From positions 186,001-250,000 of the forward strand of contig NZ_JAABNO010000003.1 in assembly GCF_009928445.1 (NCBI RefSeq): DNA of 64,000 nt. The letters are read 5' to 3'. The notes under the pieces were generated by a model. The model was not told the origin of the DNA and searched no databases. It saw only the letters and a program-made list of their open reading frames with translations. Below, one piece after another: positions 1 through 8,566 of the stretch (its first letter is position 1; every line of letters starts with the position of its first letter). The position numbers and the translations under genes were made by a program. The stretch is from Clostridium sp. C8-1-8 (GTDB lineage: Bacteria; Bacillota; Clostridia; Clostridiales; Clostridiaceae).

Positions 1-403
1 TAGAAAAATAACTAAAAAAACTATTTTTTTCATTATCACAAATTATATTAACTTTAGCTTTGTCAACACCTGAAAACCCCAATCTTCTATCTATTTTTGC
101 TTTACTACTTAGTTCAATGACTATATTTTTAATCTCTTTTAAATCATGTAGACTATTTAATTCTATACTCTCAATTCTCTGTAGTATAACCTTTAGTATC
201 TCTGCTTTTATAGTCCAAAATGGATTTTTCTCATTATATTGCATATATAACTGCCGTATACTTTCACAATTCCAAGTATTAATTACTTTATAAAGCTCAC
301 AAGCTTTCTTATCTATAGTATCAATGCCCTTCCTATAGCTTTTTAAGATATCAATTATATATAATCTACATAAGTTATGGAAGGCTACAACATTACTATT
401 CAT
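1..403 (-). CDS. hypothetical protein, C-terminus cut by window edge
   Basis: An uninterrupted reading frame runs from an ATG at 403 down through the left edge of the window (134 codons seen). A good ribosome site (AGAGG) sits 9 bases before the ATG. The visible protein is mostly helical and Lys/Ile/Glu-rich, with no signal peptide or membrane segment, and I do not recognise its family. It is divergent from the TetR gene at 572, and the operator palindrome at 481-498 lies between them, so the same repressor could control it. The plus-strand frame over the same DNA lacks a ribosome site and is a shadow. Confidence 0.6.
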   Translation of the reverse strand, partial: MNSNVVAFHNLCRLYIIDILKSYRKGIDTIDKKACELYKVINTWNCESIRQLYMQYNEKNPFWTIKAEILKVILQRIESIELNSLHDLKEIKNIVIELSSKAKIDRRLGFSGVDKAKVNIICDNEKNSFFSYFS

Positions 404-480
404 GCAATTATTCCTCTCCACTTAAAATTATTTATGAACAGCTTTTCGTATATTGTATTTATCATATTACTATGATATAT

Positions 481-498
481 TAACTAAGTAGTTAGTTA
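481..498. promoter_or_regulatory. TetR operator candidate, copy 1
   Basis: Palindrome TAACTAA-GTAG-TTAGTTA: two perfect 7-base arms around a 4-base spacer. It is the same motif as the three copies before the efflux operon and lies about 75 bases before the TetR gene. This fits autoregulation; it could also act on the divergent gene at 1-403. Confidence 0.75.
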
Positions 499-571
499 GT
501 ATATATTTAGGACATCGGTAACGATATATAGGTATATTATACCAATTAATTGCAAAATATAAAATTAGTTT

Positions 572-1198
572 ATGAGAGGCAGTGTTTCTAATTTGGATAA
601 AAACAAAGCGCAGGATACTAAGCAAAAGCTTCTGGATTCCGCTATTGAAGTTTTTTCTGAAAAAGGGTTTGATGGCGCCAGAGTAGATGAAATTGCAGCT
701 AGAGCAAAGGTAAACAAAGCAATGCTTTACTATTATTTTAATAGTAAAGAAAAGTTATTTGAGGAGCTTATAAAACAATATAAGCAAGACTTTAAAGACT
801 TTCGTGAAACCTTGGTAAAAGATACTTATTTAGATGAAGAAAGCTCTTTAGAGTTCTTATTCGAAGAATTGTATAAATTTATATCAAAGAAAAAAGATTT
901 ACTTAGAATCATAATAATAGAGTCAATCAAAGCTAATTCAAGCAATGACAGCATATTTAATTCTATACTTCCTTCTGCTGAAATAAAAGTTTCTAGACTT
1001 AAAGATAAAGGTATAGAGGTTGAAGATACTGTTAATCTTATGCTTAGCTCCTTCTTTTATATGTTAGTGCCAGCAGCAGCATTTATAATAGTTGGCGATA
1101 AGTGGTCGGAGTTTTATGGTTTTGATAAAAAAGAAGTGAAGAAAAAGTTCTTACAGATATATAAGGAAATTCGTAAGAATTATATAAGTCATAAATAA
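572..1198 (+). CDS. TetR/AcrR-family transcriptional repressor
   Basis: A DNA-binding repressor of about 200 residues, a normal length for TetR regulators. The N-terminal helix-turn-helix is clear at residues 36-60 (GARVDEIAARAKVNKAMLYY, then YFNSKEKL). The rest is the variable helical ligand-binding and dimer domain. The ATG at 572 has no ribosome site; a TTG at 593, preceded by GAGAGG, would give a start at Leu8 and may be the true one. Four copies of one palindrome occur before this gene and before the downstream drug-efflux pair. I infer that it represses itself and that pair until a toxic ligand binds. The ligand cannot be read from sequence. Confidence 0.88.
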   Translation: MRGSVSNLDKNKAQDTKQKLLDSAIEVFSEKGFDGARVDEIAARAKVNKAMLYYYFNSKEKLFEELIKQYKQDFKDFRETLVKDTYLDEESSLEFLFEELYKFISKKKDLLRIIIIESIKANSSNDSIFNSILPSAEIKVSRLKDKGIEVEDTVNLMLSSFFYMLVPAAAFIIVGDKWSEFYGFDKKEVKKKFLQIYKEIRKNYISHK

Positions 1199-1292
1199 CA
1201 ATCAAAATTTAATATGACTAATTAAGCTAATGATTTATAAGAATATATATGGCAAATATTAAAATGTATTTGCTTTATATTTTAAGATTATT

Positions 1293-1310
1293 TAACTAAA
1301 TGGTTAGTTA
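1293..1310. promoter_or_regulatory. TetR operator candidate, copy 2
   Basis: TAACTAA-ATGG-TTAGTTA, with arms identical to the other three copies. It lies about 200 bases before the efflux transporter. Confidence 0.75.
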
Positions 1311-1397
1311 TATATATATTACCTGGATATACTCTAACAATTATTATCCTAATAAAAACAAATAGCTCAATTGAGTTATTATATTTTTGGTTAAAGT

Positions 1398-1415
1398 TAA
1401 CTAAACAGTTAGTTA
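1398..1415. promoter_or_regulatory. TetR operator candidate, copy 3
   Basis: TAACTAA-ACAG-TTAGTTA. It starts 105 bases after copy 2, close to ten helical turns, so repressor dimers could sit on one face of the DNA. Confidence 0.75.
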
Positions 1416-1458
1416 TAAACGAACCTATTACAATAGTTTATTATTTTTTATGCAGTAT

Positions 1459-1476
1459 TAACTAAATAGTTAGTTA
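1459..1476. promoter_or_regulatory. TetR operator candidate, copy 4
   Basis: TAACTAA-ATAG-TTAGTTA, ending 29 bases before the ATG of the efflux transporter and just before its ribosome site. A repressor bound here should block transcription directly. Confidence 0.75.
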
Positions 1477-1505
1477 TACATATATCTTTAGAAAGGAAGT
1501 GCAAA

Positions 1506-3065
1506 ATGGACAAACATGATGAACGTTATATGTGGCTGTGTTTAGCAGTAATTGTAGTCGGAACCTTTATGGCTATTCTTGACTCCAGTATAGTAAATGT
1601 TGCTATACCTAAGATGATGACAATCTTCGGTGCTGCTGAGTCTCAAATTGAATGGGTTTTAACAGGCTACATGCTGACAATGAGTATTGTTATTCCGTTA
1701 ACTGGTTATCTGACCGATAGGTTTGGAGGAAAAAATATTTATGTCTTCGCACTAATTATATTTACTATAGGCTCTGCGCTCTGTGGCTTAGCTACTAGTA
1801 CAAATACAATGATAGCAGCTAGAGTTGTGCAAGCTATCGGAGGCGGAATGATAATGCCTGTTGGTATGACCATGCTTTTTCAAAATGTTCCTCTTGAAAA
1901 GCGTGGCTTGGCTTTAGGTTTCTGGGGAATTGCCGCTATGGCAGCACCAGCTATAGGGCCAACTTTAAGTGGTTATATTGTGCAGTATATGGATTGGAGA
2001 TTGATCTTTACAATTAACATTCCAGTAGGAATTATTGGGGTCACTCTAGCAGTACTTCTTTTAAAAGATTCACCAAAAACCATAGGAAAAAAATTCGATA
2101 TATTTGGTGGAATTACCTCGGCCTTAGGTTTATACACCTTACTTTTGGCCCTTGCTAAGGTTTCAGATAAAGGTTGGACATCCCCTTACACCATAACACT
2201 ATTGACTGTGGCTTTTCTTTCATTAACAGCCTTTGTGTTTATAGAATTAAATCACTCTGATCCTTTACTTGACCTTAGAGTAACTAAGAATTTTCCTTTT
2301 ACTTTAAGTTTAATAATAAGCACCATTACTACTATTGCTATGTATGGAGCAATATTTCTGATGCCTATATATATGCAGAATCTTAGAGGTTATAGCGCTA
2401 TGCAAAGCGGTATGATGATGCTTCCGCAAGCTATTATAACTGGAATAATGATGCCGATTAGCGGAAGGCTCTTTGATAGATATGGAGCTAAATGGCTTAC
2501 AATAATAGGTTTAATAGTAGTTTCAGGATGTACATATATGCTAAGCAGATTAACCCTAGACACACCATACAATACTGTTATGCTTATCATGGCAGTTAGA
2601 GGTTTTGGTAACGGTCTTGCTATGATGCCGATGCAAACTGAAGGTATGAACTCTGTACCACCAGCAATGACTGCAAGAGCTACTGCTCTAAACTCAACTA
2701 TTCGTCAGGTTGCTGGATCACTAGGTATTGCCATGTTAACAACAGTTTTACAAAGCAGAGAAGCCTTCCATAATGTCATATTCTCACAATCCTTAAATAC
2801 AAGCTCTCCTGCTTTTACCAAGGCTTCAGCTTTGGTTCAAGGATTAGCTACCACTAAAGGGATTAGCCCCACTGCAGGAAAGAGCCTTATATTCATGCAG
2901 ATCTATGGAAGTTTAATAAAGTCCGCTACAGTAACTGCTATGAACGATACCTTTATTGTAGCTACTTCAATATCAGTATTTGGAGTATTTATAGCACTAT
3001 TCATAAGAGGTAAAGCTTCAAAGAAAGTAAAAATATCAGAAGAACAATTAAGTATAGAACTATAA
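1506..3065 (+). CDS. MFS multidrug efflux transporter, DHA2 (EmrB/QacA) family
   Basis: A polytopic membrane protein of 519 residues with about 14 predicted membrane segments, as expected for the DHA2 group of proton-driven drug exporters. The family motif near the first helix is AILDSSIVNVAIP (residues 23-35). The loop 2-3 motif GYLTDRFGGKN is at about 67-77, and a proline/glycine-rich antiporter motif (APAIGPTLSG) is near residue 150. An AGGAAG ribosome site precedes the ATG. The next gene, 25 bases on, encodes the matching EmrA-like adaptor, so the two form one operon controlled by the TetR operators upstream. Substrate is not known. Confidence 0.92.
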   Translation: MDKHDERYMWLCLAVIVVGTFMAILDSSIVNVAIPKMMTIFGAAESQIEWVLTGYMLTMSIVIPLTGYLTDRFGGKNIYVFALIIFTIGSALCGLATSTNTMIAARVVQAIGGGMIMPVGMTMLFQNVPLEKRGLALGFWGIAAMAAPAIGPTLSGYIVQYMDWRLIFTINIPVGIIGVTLAVLLLKDSPKTIGKKFDIFGGITSALGLYTLLLALAKVSDKGWTSPYTITLLTVAFLSLTAFVFIELNHSDPLLDLRVTKNFPFTLSLIISTITTIAMYGAIFLMPIYMQNLRGYSAMQSGMMMLPQAIITGIMMPISGRLFDRYGAKWLTIIGLIVVSGCTYMLSRLTLDTPYNTVMLIMAVRGFGNGLAMMPMQTEGMNSVPPAMTARATALNSTIRQVAGSLGIAMLTTVLQSREAFHNVIFSQSLNTSSPAFTKASALVQGLATTKGISPTAGKSLIFMQIYGSLIKSATVTAMNDTFIVATSISVFGVFIALFIRGKASKKVKISEEQLSIEL

Positions 3066-3090
3066 TTCTTAAATCATAAGGAGGAAACCC

Positions 3091-4317
3091 ATGGAAAAGT
3101 CAGTTAAGTCAAACAAATCAAAGGGAAAAATAATTCTAGCAGTAGGAGCAGTTCTAGTTGTAGCTCTAGGTGGCTTTGGAATCAAATACTATATGGATTC
3201 AAAGAACTATGTCACTACAGATGACGCAAAGATAACTGGTGATATTTTAAATGCAAGTTCAAGAATTCCTGGAAAAGTAATAAAGATCAATGTTACTGAA
3301 GGTGCAACAGTTAAAAAAGGTGATGTTTTATTTACTCTTGAGGGAGATCAATTACAATACCAATTAAATCAAGCTCAAGCTGCTCTTGATGTAGCTAAGG
3401 CTCAACTTACAAAAGTTGAAAGTGGCGCTAGAGCTCAAGAAGTTGCTGGTGCTCAATCAATGGTTGACCAAGCTACCGCTTCTTTAAATGGAGCTAATAC
3501 TTCTAAGTCAAACTTGCAAAGTTCCCTAAATACTCTTCAATCAGAGTATAATAAATTATTATCACAAATGGATAGTTTTAAAGATCCTTCAACTGGAGAT
3601 TATGATGCAAGCTATGCCCTTAAACAGCTTGATACAGCAAGAGCAAAAAACTTAGTTACTGAAGCACAGTACACAGTTAAAGCTCAAGCAATCGAACAGC
3701 TATTCTCTAGCAAAACTCAGCTTGAAAACCAAATTAGTCAACTTCAAGGGCAAGTTAAAGCCATAGATGCTCAAATATCTGCTGCAAAAGCTGGTTTGGA
3801 AGGCGCTAACAGCAAGTTAAGTCTTACGAATTCTGGAGCATCTGATAAGGATGTAGCCATAGTTGAAGCTCAAGTTAGAGCTGCTCAGGCTGCATATGAT
3901 CTAGCAAAGCTAAACTTTGACAATGCAGAAGTTAAATCCAGCGTTGACGGTACAGTTGTTCAAGTAAACATTCATGAAGGAGATATGATTGCTGCTGGTC
4001 AATCAGCTGTTTCAGTAGTAGATTTAGGAAAGCTTGAGGTTACTGCTAACATTTTAGAAAGTGATCTAGAACGTATAAGCAAAGATGAAGCTGTAACAAT
4101 GTCTGTAGATGCTTATCCAGGTGTTACTTTTAACGGTAAGGTTAAAGAAACTGGCCTAGCTACTGCTTCTGTCTTCAGCTTATTTAGCACAGAAAATGCT
4201 TCAGGTAACTTCACAAAAGTTAGCCAAAGAGTTCCTGTAAAAATAAGCTTAGATACTACAGGTAAAACTATTATCCCTGGTATGTCAGTAGAAACTAAGA
4301 TTAAGGTAACTAAATAA
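3091..4317 (+). CDS. HlyD/EmrA-family membrane fusion (adaptor) protein
   Basis: A periplasmic-adaptor-like protein of 408 residues in a Gram-positive setting. A short basic N-terminus is followed by one membrane helix (about 14-33), a first biotinyl-lipoyl half (about 57-84), and a long Gln/Ala-rich coiled coil (about 88-280). A second lipoyl half follows (near 285-320, with VDGTVVQVNIHEGD), then a beta-barrel part. An ideal AAGGAGG site precedes the ATG. It is co-transcribed with the DHA2 transporter and is followed by a strong terminator. By family it bridges the transporter and the cell envelope during drug export. Confidence 0.92.
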   Translation: MEKSVKSNKSKGKIILAVGAVLVVALGGFGIKYYMDSKNYVTTDDAKITGDILNASSRIPGKVIKINVTEGATVKKGDVLFTLEGDQLQYQLNQAQAALDVAKAQLTKVESGARAQEVAGAQSMVDQATASLNGANTSKSNLQSSLNTLQSEYNKLLSQMDSFKDPSTGDYDASYALKQLDTARAKNLVTEAQYTVKAQAIEQLFSSKTQLENQISQLQGQVKAIDAQISAAKAGLEGANSKLSLTNSGASDKDVAIVEAQVRAAQAAYDLAKLNFDNAEVKSSVDGTVVQVNIHEGDMIAAGQSAVSVVDLGKLEVTANILESDLERISKDEAVTMSVDAYPGVTFNGKVKETGLATASVFSLFSTENASGNFTKVSQRVPVKISLDTTGKTIIPGMSVETKIKVTK

Positions 4318-4346
4318 TTTAATTTTTATAGCTACTAAGTTTAATA

Positions 4347-4393
4347 AAAAAGTAAGAACTCATCCCTATAATTGGAATGAGTTCTTACTTTTT
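4347..4393. terminator. bidirectional rho-independent terminator
   Basis: A perfect 17-base stem (AAAAAGTAAGAACTCAT paired with its complement) closes a 13-base loop, with a T-run on both strands. It lies between the converging efflux operon and the DUF4179 gene. Confidence 0.9.
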
Positions 4394-4415
4394 GCTGTCT
4401 ATAAAAATATACTTT

Positions 4416-5888
4416 TTATTTATTTAGATCAATCTTAACCTTGTATTGATCTAAGATTTCTGGATTTTCTATGGTAGGCAGTGCAATCTTATACTTCTTA
4501 TTTTTGTCTATAGGAGGAAGCATTATTGATATAATCCTATTATTAACGTCTTCATTTACAGGTGTCTCTCCACTCTCTGGTCTTTCAATATCATTGTAAT
4601 TCTCATCTAAAATAGTAGCGTCTAACAGATATCTAGAAGAGTACGTTCCATTACCTTCTACTTTAAAAGTTAATTTAGTATATTTATCCGTAACTGAAAT
4701 ATCTTTTATAATAAGATTATTACTACTACTCACTTTTATACTTTGATTAATCAATTTGTCAATACTCACAAATTCTCTTGTTTTATCTATAGTATAAATA
4801 TTATTAACCTTATCATAAACATAACCACTGGATTTTTCTTCTTTAGTTGCAGGCCTAGACTTAACTATTGTTTCTTGAGGTATATTAAAATCATTTGTAT
4901 TAATAGTTGCTTGAAGTACTGGTGTTTTTATACCATCAACATCTTTTTCAGCCTCACCATAATCCTTAAATATTGGCACAACAGTTATATATTTAACTTC
5001 TTCTAAACTACTGTTAATTTGTATTTTTCCTTCGAATTTTTTTGTATTAGAGTAATCAGGAGCAATATCTGCATCCAGCATCTTACCTTTATCATCAATA
5101 ACTACAAAGTTAAAAATTCCATTTCTCTGACTTTTATTTTCTTTGTCATATACACCATCGTAGATTATGGTATTACCTAATGGGCTAGTTACAAGCTTAC
5201 TTAGTTCTAAAGTAGCATTAGGAATTTTTATTGTTTTATTCAATTCAATAGTTTTTGAATTATTATTTTTATAACCCTTTGGTACTGAAAATTTAAAATT
5301 CCAAAAGCCCTGAGTATTACCAATCCATAGATACTTCAACTCTATATTCACATTGTCTGTTAATTTCATCTCTGATACATTTGCATAAGTTACTTCTACC
5401 ATCTTATTATCACTTATTTTTTTAGCCTTATAGCCAAAACTTCTAGGTGCTTGATTATTCAGTAAAATGCCATTCATGTCCCCTTTACGTTCATCAAGAT
5501 CCTTCCCCTCAATAGTAGATGTTATAGCTAAAGTGTTATCATCTAAGGTTATATCATTTATAGTGACTTTTATCCCCTTGTCTTCTACTGTTTTATTTAC
5601 ACTAGTTGAAAATTTCTCAAACCCAGCCACCAATTGTCCATCTTGAACATGATTTATAATACTAAATATTGATTGCACTCCAGGAATTGCTTTTACTATA
5701 TTGGGATTGGTTATTCCTATTATGGACATAATTCCAACTATCCCAGCTGCGGTAGCCATTTTTTTATACTTTCTATTTTTTCTATTAACCTTCTCTTTTC
5801 TTCCTCGCTCAATTCCCTCTTTAATAGCCAAATCTATGTTCTTGGGTATCTGTATCTGTTCTTTGATTCTATTTAAATTATCATCCAT
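4416..5888 (-). CDS. DUF4179-type membrane protein, probable anti-sigma factor
   Basis: 490 residues: a cytoplasmic basic N-terminus (1-43), one membrane helix (about 44-60) and a large extracellular beta-rich part. This is the layout of DUF4179 proteins, which usually follow ECF sigma factors. The frame can be opened from a TTG at 5897, but the AAGGAG site is 10 bases before the ATG at 5888, so I use that start; it lies one base after the sigma-factor stop, which suggests coupled translation. By context the N-terminus should hold the sigma factor and the outside domain should sense envelope state. The signal is unknown. Confidence 0.8.
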   Translation of the reverse strand: MDDNLNRIKEQIQIPKNIDLAIKEGIERGRKEKVNRKNRKYKKMATAAGIVGIMSIIGITNPNIVKAIPGVQSIFSIINHVQDGQLVAGFEKFSTSVNKTVEDKGIKVTINDITLDDNTLAITSTIEGKDLDERKGDMNGILLNNQAPRSFGYKAKKISDNKMVEVTYANVSEMKLTDNVNIELKYLWIGNTQGFWNFKFSVPKGYKNNNSKTIELNKTIKIPNATLELSKLVTSPLGNTIIYDGVYDKENKSQRNGIFNFVVIDDKGKMLDADIAPDYSNTKKFEGKIQINSSLEEVKYITVVPIFKDYGEAEKDVDGIKTPVLQATINTNDFNIPQETIVKSRPATKEEKSSGYVYDKVNNIYTIDKTREFVSIDKLINQSIKVSSSNNLIIKDISVTDKYTKLTFKVEGNGTYSSRYLLDATILDENYNDIERPESGETPVNEDVNNRIISIMLPPIDKNKKYKIALPTIENPEILDQYKVKIDLNK

Positions 5889-5889
5889 A

Positions 5890-6411
5890 CTAAACAATCT
5901 CCTTATCCATAGAAGTTCTAAGTTTAACTAATGCCTTATTTAAATAAGTTTTAATAGTCCCAACTGGACAGCTCATAACTTCTGCTATTTCTGTTATAGT
6001 TAAATCCTGAAAATATTTTAATATTATCACTTTTTTCTGTTTCTGTTCTAACTTATCAATAGAACTCAGTATATCTAACTTTGCATCTATACCATATACT
6101 CCACTATCCATGAAACCCTTGTCAGTATTATCCACTAAATATAAAACTTTCTTTTCCTTATTAATTAAATCTATAGCATTATTTATAAGAATCTTTGTTA
6201 TCCAGGTCTTAAAGTATTTTCTATTTTTCAGTTTATTTATAGATATATAAGCCTTATACACGGTTTCTTGAAGTACATCTAGTGCATCTTGCTCATTTTT
6301 AACATAAGCATAGGCAGTCCTATAAAGCTCCTCCTTACATATATTTATGAGCTCTTCAAAAGCCTTCTCATCTCCATCTATTGCTAACTGTACATGCTTT
6401 TCTGTTATCAT
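5890..6411 (-). CDS. ECF-type RNA polymerase sigma factor
   Basis: 173 residues, the normal size of an ECF (group 4) sigma factor. Region 2 (about 13-85) has the usual DALDVLQETVYKAY motif, and region 4 (about 115-165) ends with an HTH of the form ITEIAEVMSCPVGTIKTYL. The frame opens at a GTG (6414), but AAGGAG is 7 bases from the ATG at 6411. It is the first gene of a two-gene operon with the DUF4179 protein. A candidate self-directed ECF promoter and a 16-base palindrome lie just upstream. Confidence 0.9.
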   Translation of the reverse strand: MITEKHVQLAIDGDEKAFEELINICKEELYRTAYAYVKNEQDALDVLQETVYKAYISINKLKNRKYFKTWITKILINNAIDLINKEKKVLYLVDNTDKGFMDSGVYGIDAKLDILSSIDKLEQKQKKVIILKYFQDLTITEIAEVMSCPVGTIKTYLNKALVKLRTSMDKEIV

Positions 6412-6432
6412 CACTTAGCTCCTTAAATCTAA

Positions 6433-6448
6433 AAATTACGCGTAATTT
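6433..6448. promoter_or_regulatory. 16-base perfect palindrome before ECF sigma gene
   Basis: AAATTACGCGTAATTT is a perfect dyad 22 bases before the sigma-factor ATG, between the candidate promoter and the ribosome site. It could be an operator or an mRNA hairpin. No nearby copy was found, so the role is open. Confidence 0.45.
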
Positions 6449-6460
6449 ATATTTTACATC

Positions 6461-6491
6461 TATTAGACGTTATAAAACATAAAACGGTTTT
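6461..6491 (-). promoter_or_regulatory. candidate ECF-type promoter
   Basis: On the minus strand AAAACCG is followed, with 17 bases between AAAC and CGTC, by CGTCTAAT. This resembles the AAC / CGTC layout of Firmicute ECF promoters and lies about 50 bases before the sigma gene, which fits self-activation. It is based on motif likeness only. Confidence 0.4.
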
Positions 6492-6750
6492 AATTTTTTG
6501 ACTCATATTTAATAATTTATAAATAATAGTTTTATACACTGAAATTTATATAGACTTGAGGTAAAGTTAACTACATACTTGTTTTTTTCATTTGTTCTAC
6601 TTTATACCTGTAGTAATATGATATTATAGATTATTTATGTTTAGAGTAATGTAACTTCTTAAAAGTACCTTGTATATAATTAAATGCTAATCTTCATTCA
6701 GTAAAAGTTACAAAACCTAATATCAAACTTGCTTAGAGGTTTAATACTAT

Positions 6751-6846
6751 TGTTGAAATTAAGCGGTTATAAATGAGACGCTATATTATGGAGCAATTAT
6801 TGTAAGCTCCTTTAAGCATCGGATTACTGAACACTCAATTTCAACA
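6751..6846 (+). ncRNA. unidentified cloverleaf-like RNA structure before a GNAT gene
   Basis: A perfect 10-base closing stem (TGTTGAAATT with AATTTCAACA) encloses three small hairpins: AGCG/CGCT at 6762-6782, GGAGC/GCTCC at 6790-6810 and TCGG/CTGA at 6819-6830. The whole ends 34 bases before the GNAT reading frame. It has no T-arm sequence, so it is not a working tRNA, and it matches no riboswitch consensus I know. It could be a cis-regulatory element or a chance fold. The rest of the 6415-6880 gap holds only the sigma promoter elements. Confidence 0.35.
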
Positions 6847-6880
6847 GAGTACCTTAACAGAAATTAATATTAAACCATAA

Positions 6881-7666
6881 ATGATCTTAAAAATTGACTT
6901 ATTGGATGGTGAGGATATGCTAAGTAAAACTGAAACTTTAGACATAGCAAAGAAACAATTAAGGTTAGATTATAATCTACAGATAACTGATTTCGAAAAA
7001 AACACTAATACTATAGTTGAAAAAGGACTTCTTGAAGGAAGAAGAGTTTATGCTCATGATAATTGCTTTCTCAAGGTATTGTGTATGGAAAATAAAGCTT
7101 TTATAAGCACAGAATCGATTATTATTCCATGGTTTGAAGAGTTTTATGGGAAAGTTACTGGTGAGTGGTTCTTTAGCTACCCCAATTTAAGAAAAATCGA
7201 TAATAAGCTAAAGGATTATGGACATGAAATAGCTGATGTTCACCATTATTATCTTCCTACCTTTGATAATATTCCAATTAAAGAACTAGCGCCTGTAAAG
7301 TGGTATGAAAAGGAAGATATATTACAGTTCAGAGATGATGATAGATTTGGTGAGGCTTTTGCCTTTAATGATGACTTTCCTGATATGTTAGGGGTAGCTG
7401 CCTTTGATGGTGATGAGATAATAGGTATGGCCGGTGCCAGTGCTGATAGTGAAAGCATGTGGCAGATAGGTGTTAATGTTGTGCCAGCTTATACAGGTAA
7501 AGGAATAGCAACTTATTTGGTAAGACTGCTGAAAGAGGAAGTATACAAAAGAGGTAAGATACCTTTTTACGGCACTGCAGAATCTCATATTAATTCTCAA
7601 AATGTAGCCATTAATTCAGGCTTCTTCCCTGCTTGGGCTGAACTATATACCAGGAAGATTCAATAA
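6881..7666 (+). CDS. GNAT-family N-acetyltransferase
   Basis: 261 residues. The C-terminal 120 residues carry the acetyl-CoA binding fold: GVAAFDGDEIIGMAG (about 171-185), then the pyrophosphate-loop motif VVPAYTGKGIAT (about 200-211) and the final SGFFPAWAELY strand. The first 150 residues are a family-specific domain with no clear motif. The start is uncertain: the ATG at 6881 has no ribosome site, and an in-frame ATG at 6917 has GAGG only two bases away. It is a single gene, and the acceptor substrate is unknown. Confidence 0.75.
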   Translation: MILKIDLLDGEDMLSKTETLDIAKKQLRLDYNLQITDFEKNTNTIVEKGLLEGRRVYAHDNCFLKVLCMENKAFISTESIIIPWFEEFYGKVTGEWFFSYPNLRKIDNKLKDYGHEIADVHHYYLPTFDNIPIKELAPVKWYEKEDILQFRDDDRFGEAFAFNDDFPDMLGVAAFDGDEIIGMAGASADSESMWQIGVNVVPAYTGKGIATYLVRLLKEEVYKRGKIPFYGTAESHINSQNVAINSGFFPAWAELYTRKIQ

Positions 7667-7710
7667 TTTGATAAAACTAACTGAGCTAAATTATATTATA
7701 ATAAATTCTA

Positions 7711-8496
7711 CTAATTCATTTCTTTTGAACTAATAGAGTAGATTTCTAATACTGCTCTATTAGTGCAAGCTCCCAGGTAGCCAACAATAATAATATCAAC
7801 AATAACTCCTATGGTTCCAATTCTTGCAAATACAAAGGTAAATACACTAACAATTGAGAATATTAATCCAAAATATAGTGCCATCTTAATGGACAGAACC
7901 AAATTACTAAATAAGAAACTTATCCCCATCTTTAAATGTTGTAAGAAACTCACTTCATCAACTGCAAAGGAATATGGTACATACACAAATATTACATTTA
8001 TAAATGTAACAATAATAAAAATTTCATTTAAAGCTATCAATATTAGTGGTACAAAACATATTAAGTTCAATAAAAAGAATTTATGCCAATTCTTATTGCC
8101 TTTTACAAAAAAGTCTCTTATTCTAATTTTTTCTTCTAAGCTTGTCCCAATCACACTCATATAAACACTACTTATAAAGCTTAATATTAGCAATATTGTT
8201 ATAGTTAGTGCTACATTAAAGAAACTTATTCTACTTAATAGCCCTGTCAAACCATTACTATCATATTTTAGCAAGGTTGTAGGAAAATCCTCTAATAGAT
8301 ACGTAACACTTGGTGGTGCACTAATAAATCCAATCTTAAATAGAAACATATTTTCAGCAGGTTTATACACACTGTGGTATAGCTTTTCCCTCATAAATAA
8401 ATTAACTATATCGAGCAATATAGGAATGCTAATGATCCATAGAGCTTTTCCTGTTATAAACTTTAAACCACTCCTAAATCTTTCTGAAATATTCAT
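7711..8496 (-). CDS. multi-pass membrane protein of unknown function
   Basis: 261 residues with about five to six hydrophobic segments (first near 13-35, others near 92-115, 140-180 and 192-250) and few charged residues. I see no catalytic motif. AAGGAGATAACCT precedes the ATG. It is divergent from the anchored protein at 8567 with only 70 bases between starts, so the two may share control. It resembles general clostridial integral membrane proteins and no function can be given. Confidence 0.7.
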   Translation of the reverse strand: MNISERFRSGLKFITGKALWIISIPILLDIVNLFMREKLYHSVYKPAENMFLFKIGFISAPPSVTYLLEDFPTTLLKYDSNGLTGLLSRISFFNVALTITILLILSFISSVYMSVIGTSLEEKIRIRDFFVKGNKNWHKFFLLNLICFVPLILIALNEIFIIVTFINVIFVYVPYSFAVDEVSFLQHLKMGISFLFSNLVLSIKMALYFGLIFSIVSVFTFVFARIGTIGVIVDIIIVGYLGACTNRAVLEIYSISSKEMN

Positions 8497-8566
8497 AGGT
8501 TATCTCCTTTTAAACTGAGCCAATATGTAATATAATCAATATTATACCATATATTGGAGGAAGATT

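Noticed and set aside
60-293. Plus-strand frame of 77 codons at the left edge
   Set aside because: No ribosome site; it lies opposite a longer minus-strand frame (1-403) with a good ribosome site and codon use like the neighbours.
1293-1476. Spaced TAACTAA repeats as a CRISPR-like array
   Set aside because: Only 18-base palindromes with unequal spacing (105 and 61 bases) and no cas genes; operators explain them.
6751-6846. Cloverleaf as a tRNA gene
   Set aside because: The closing stem has 10 pairs, there is no T-arm consensus (GGTTCRA) and no proper anticodon arm.
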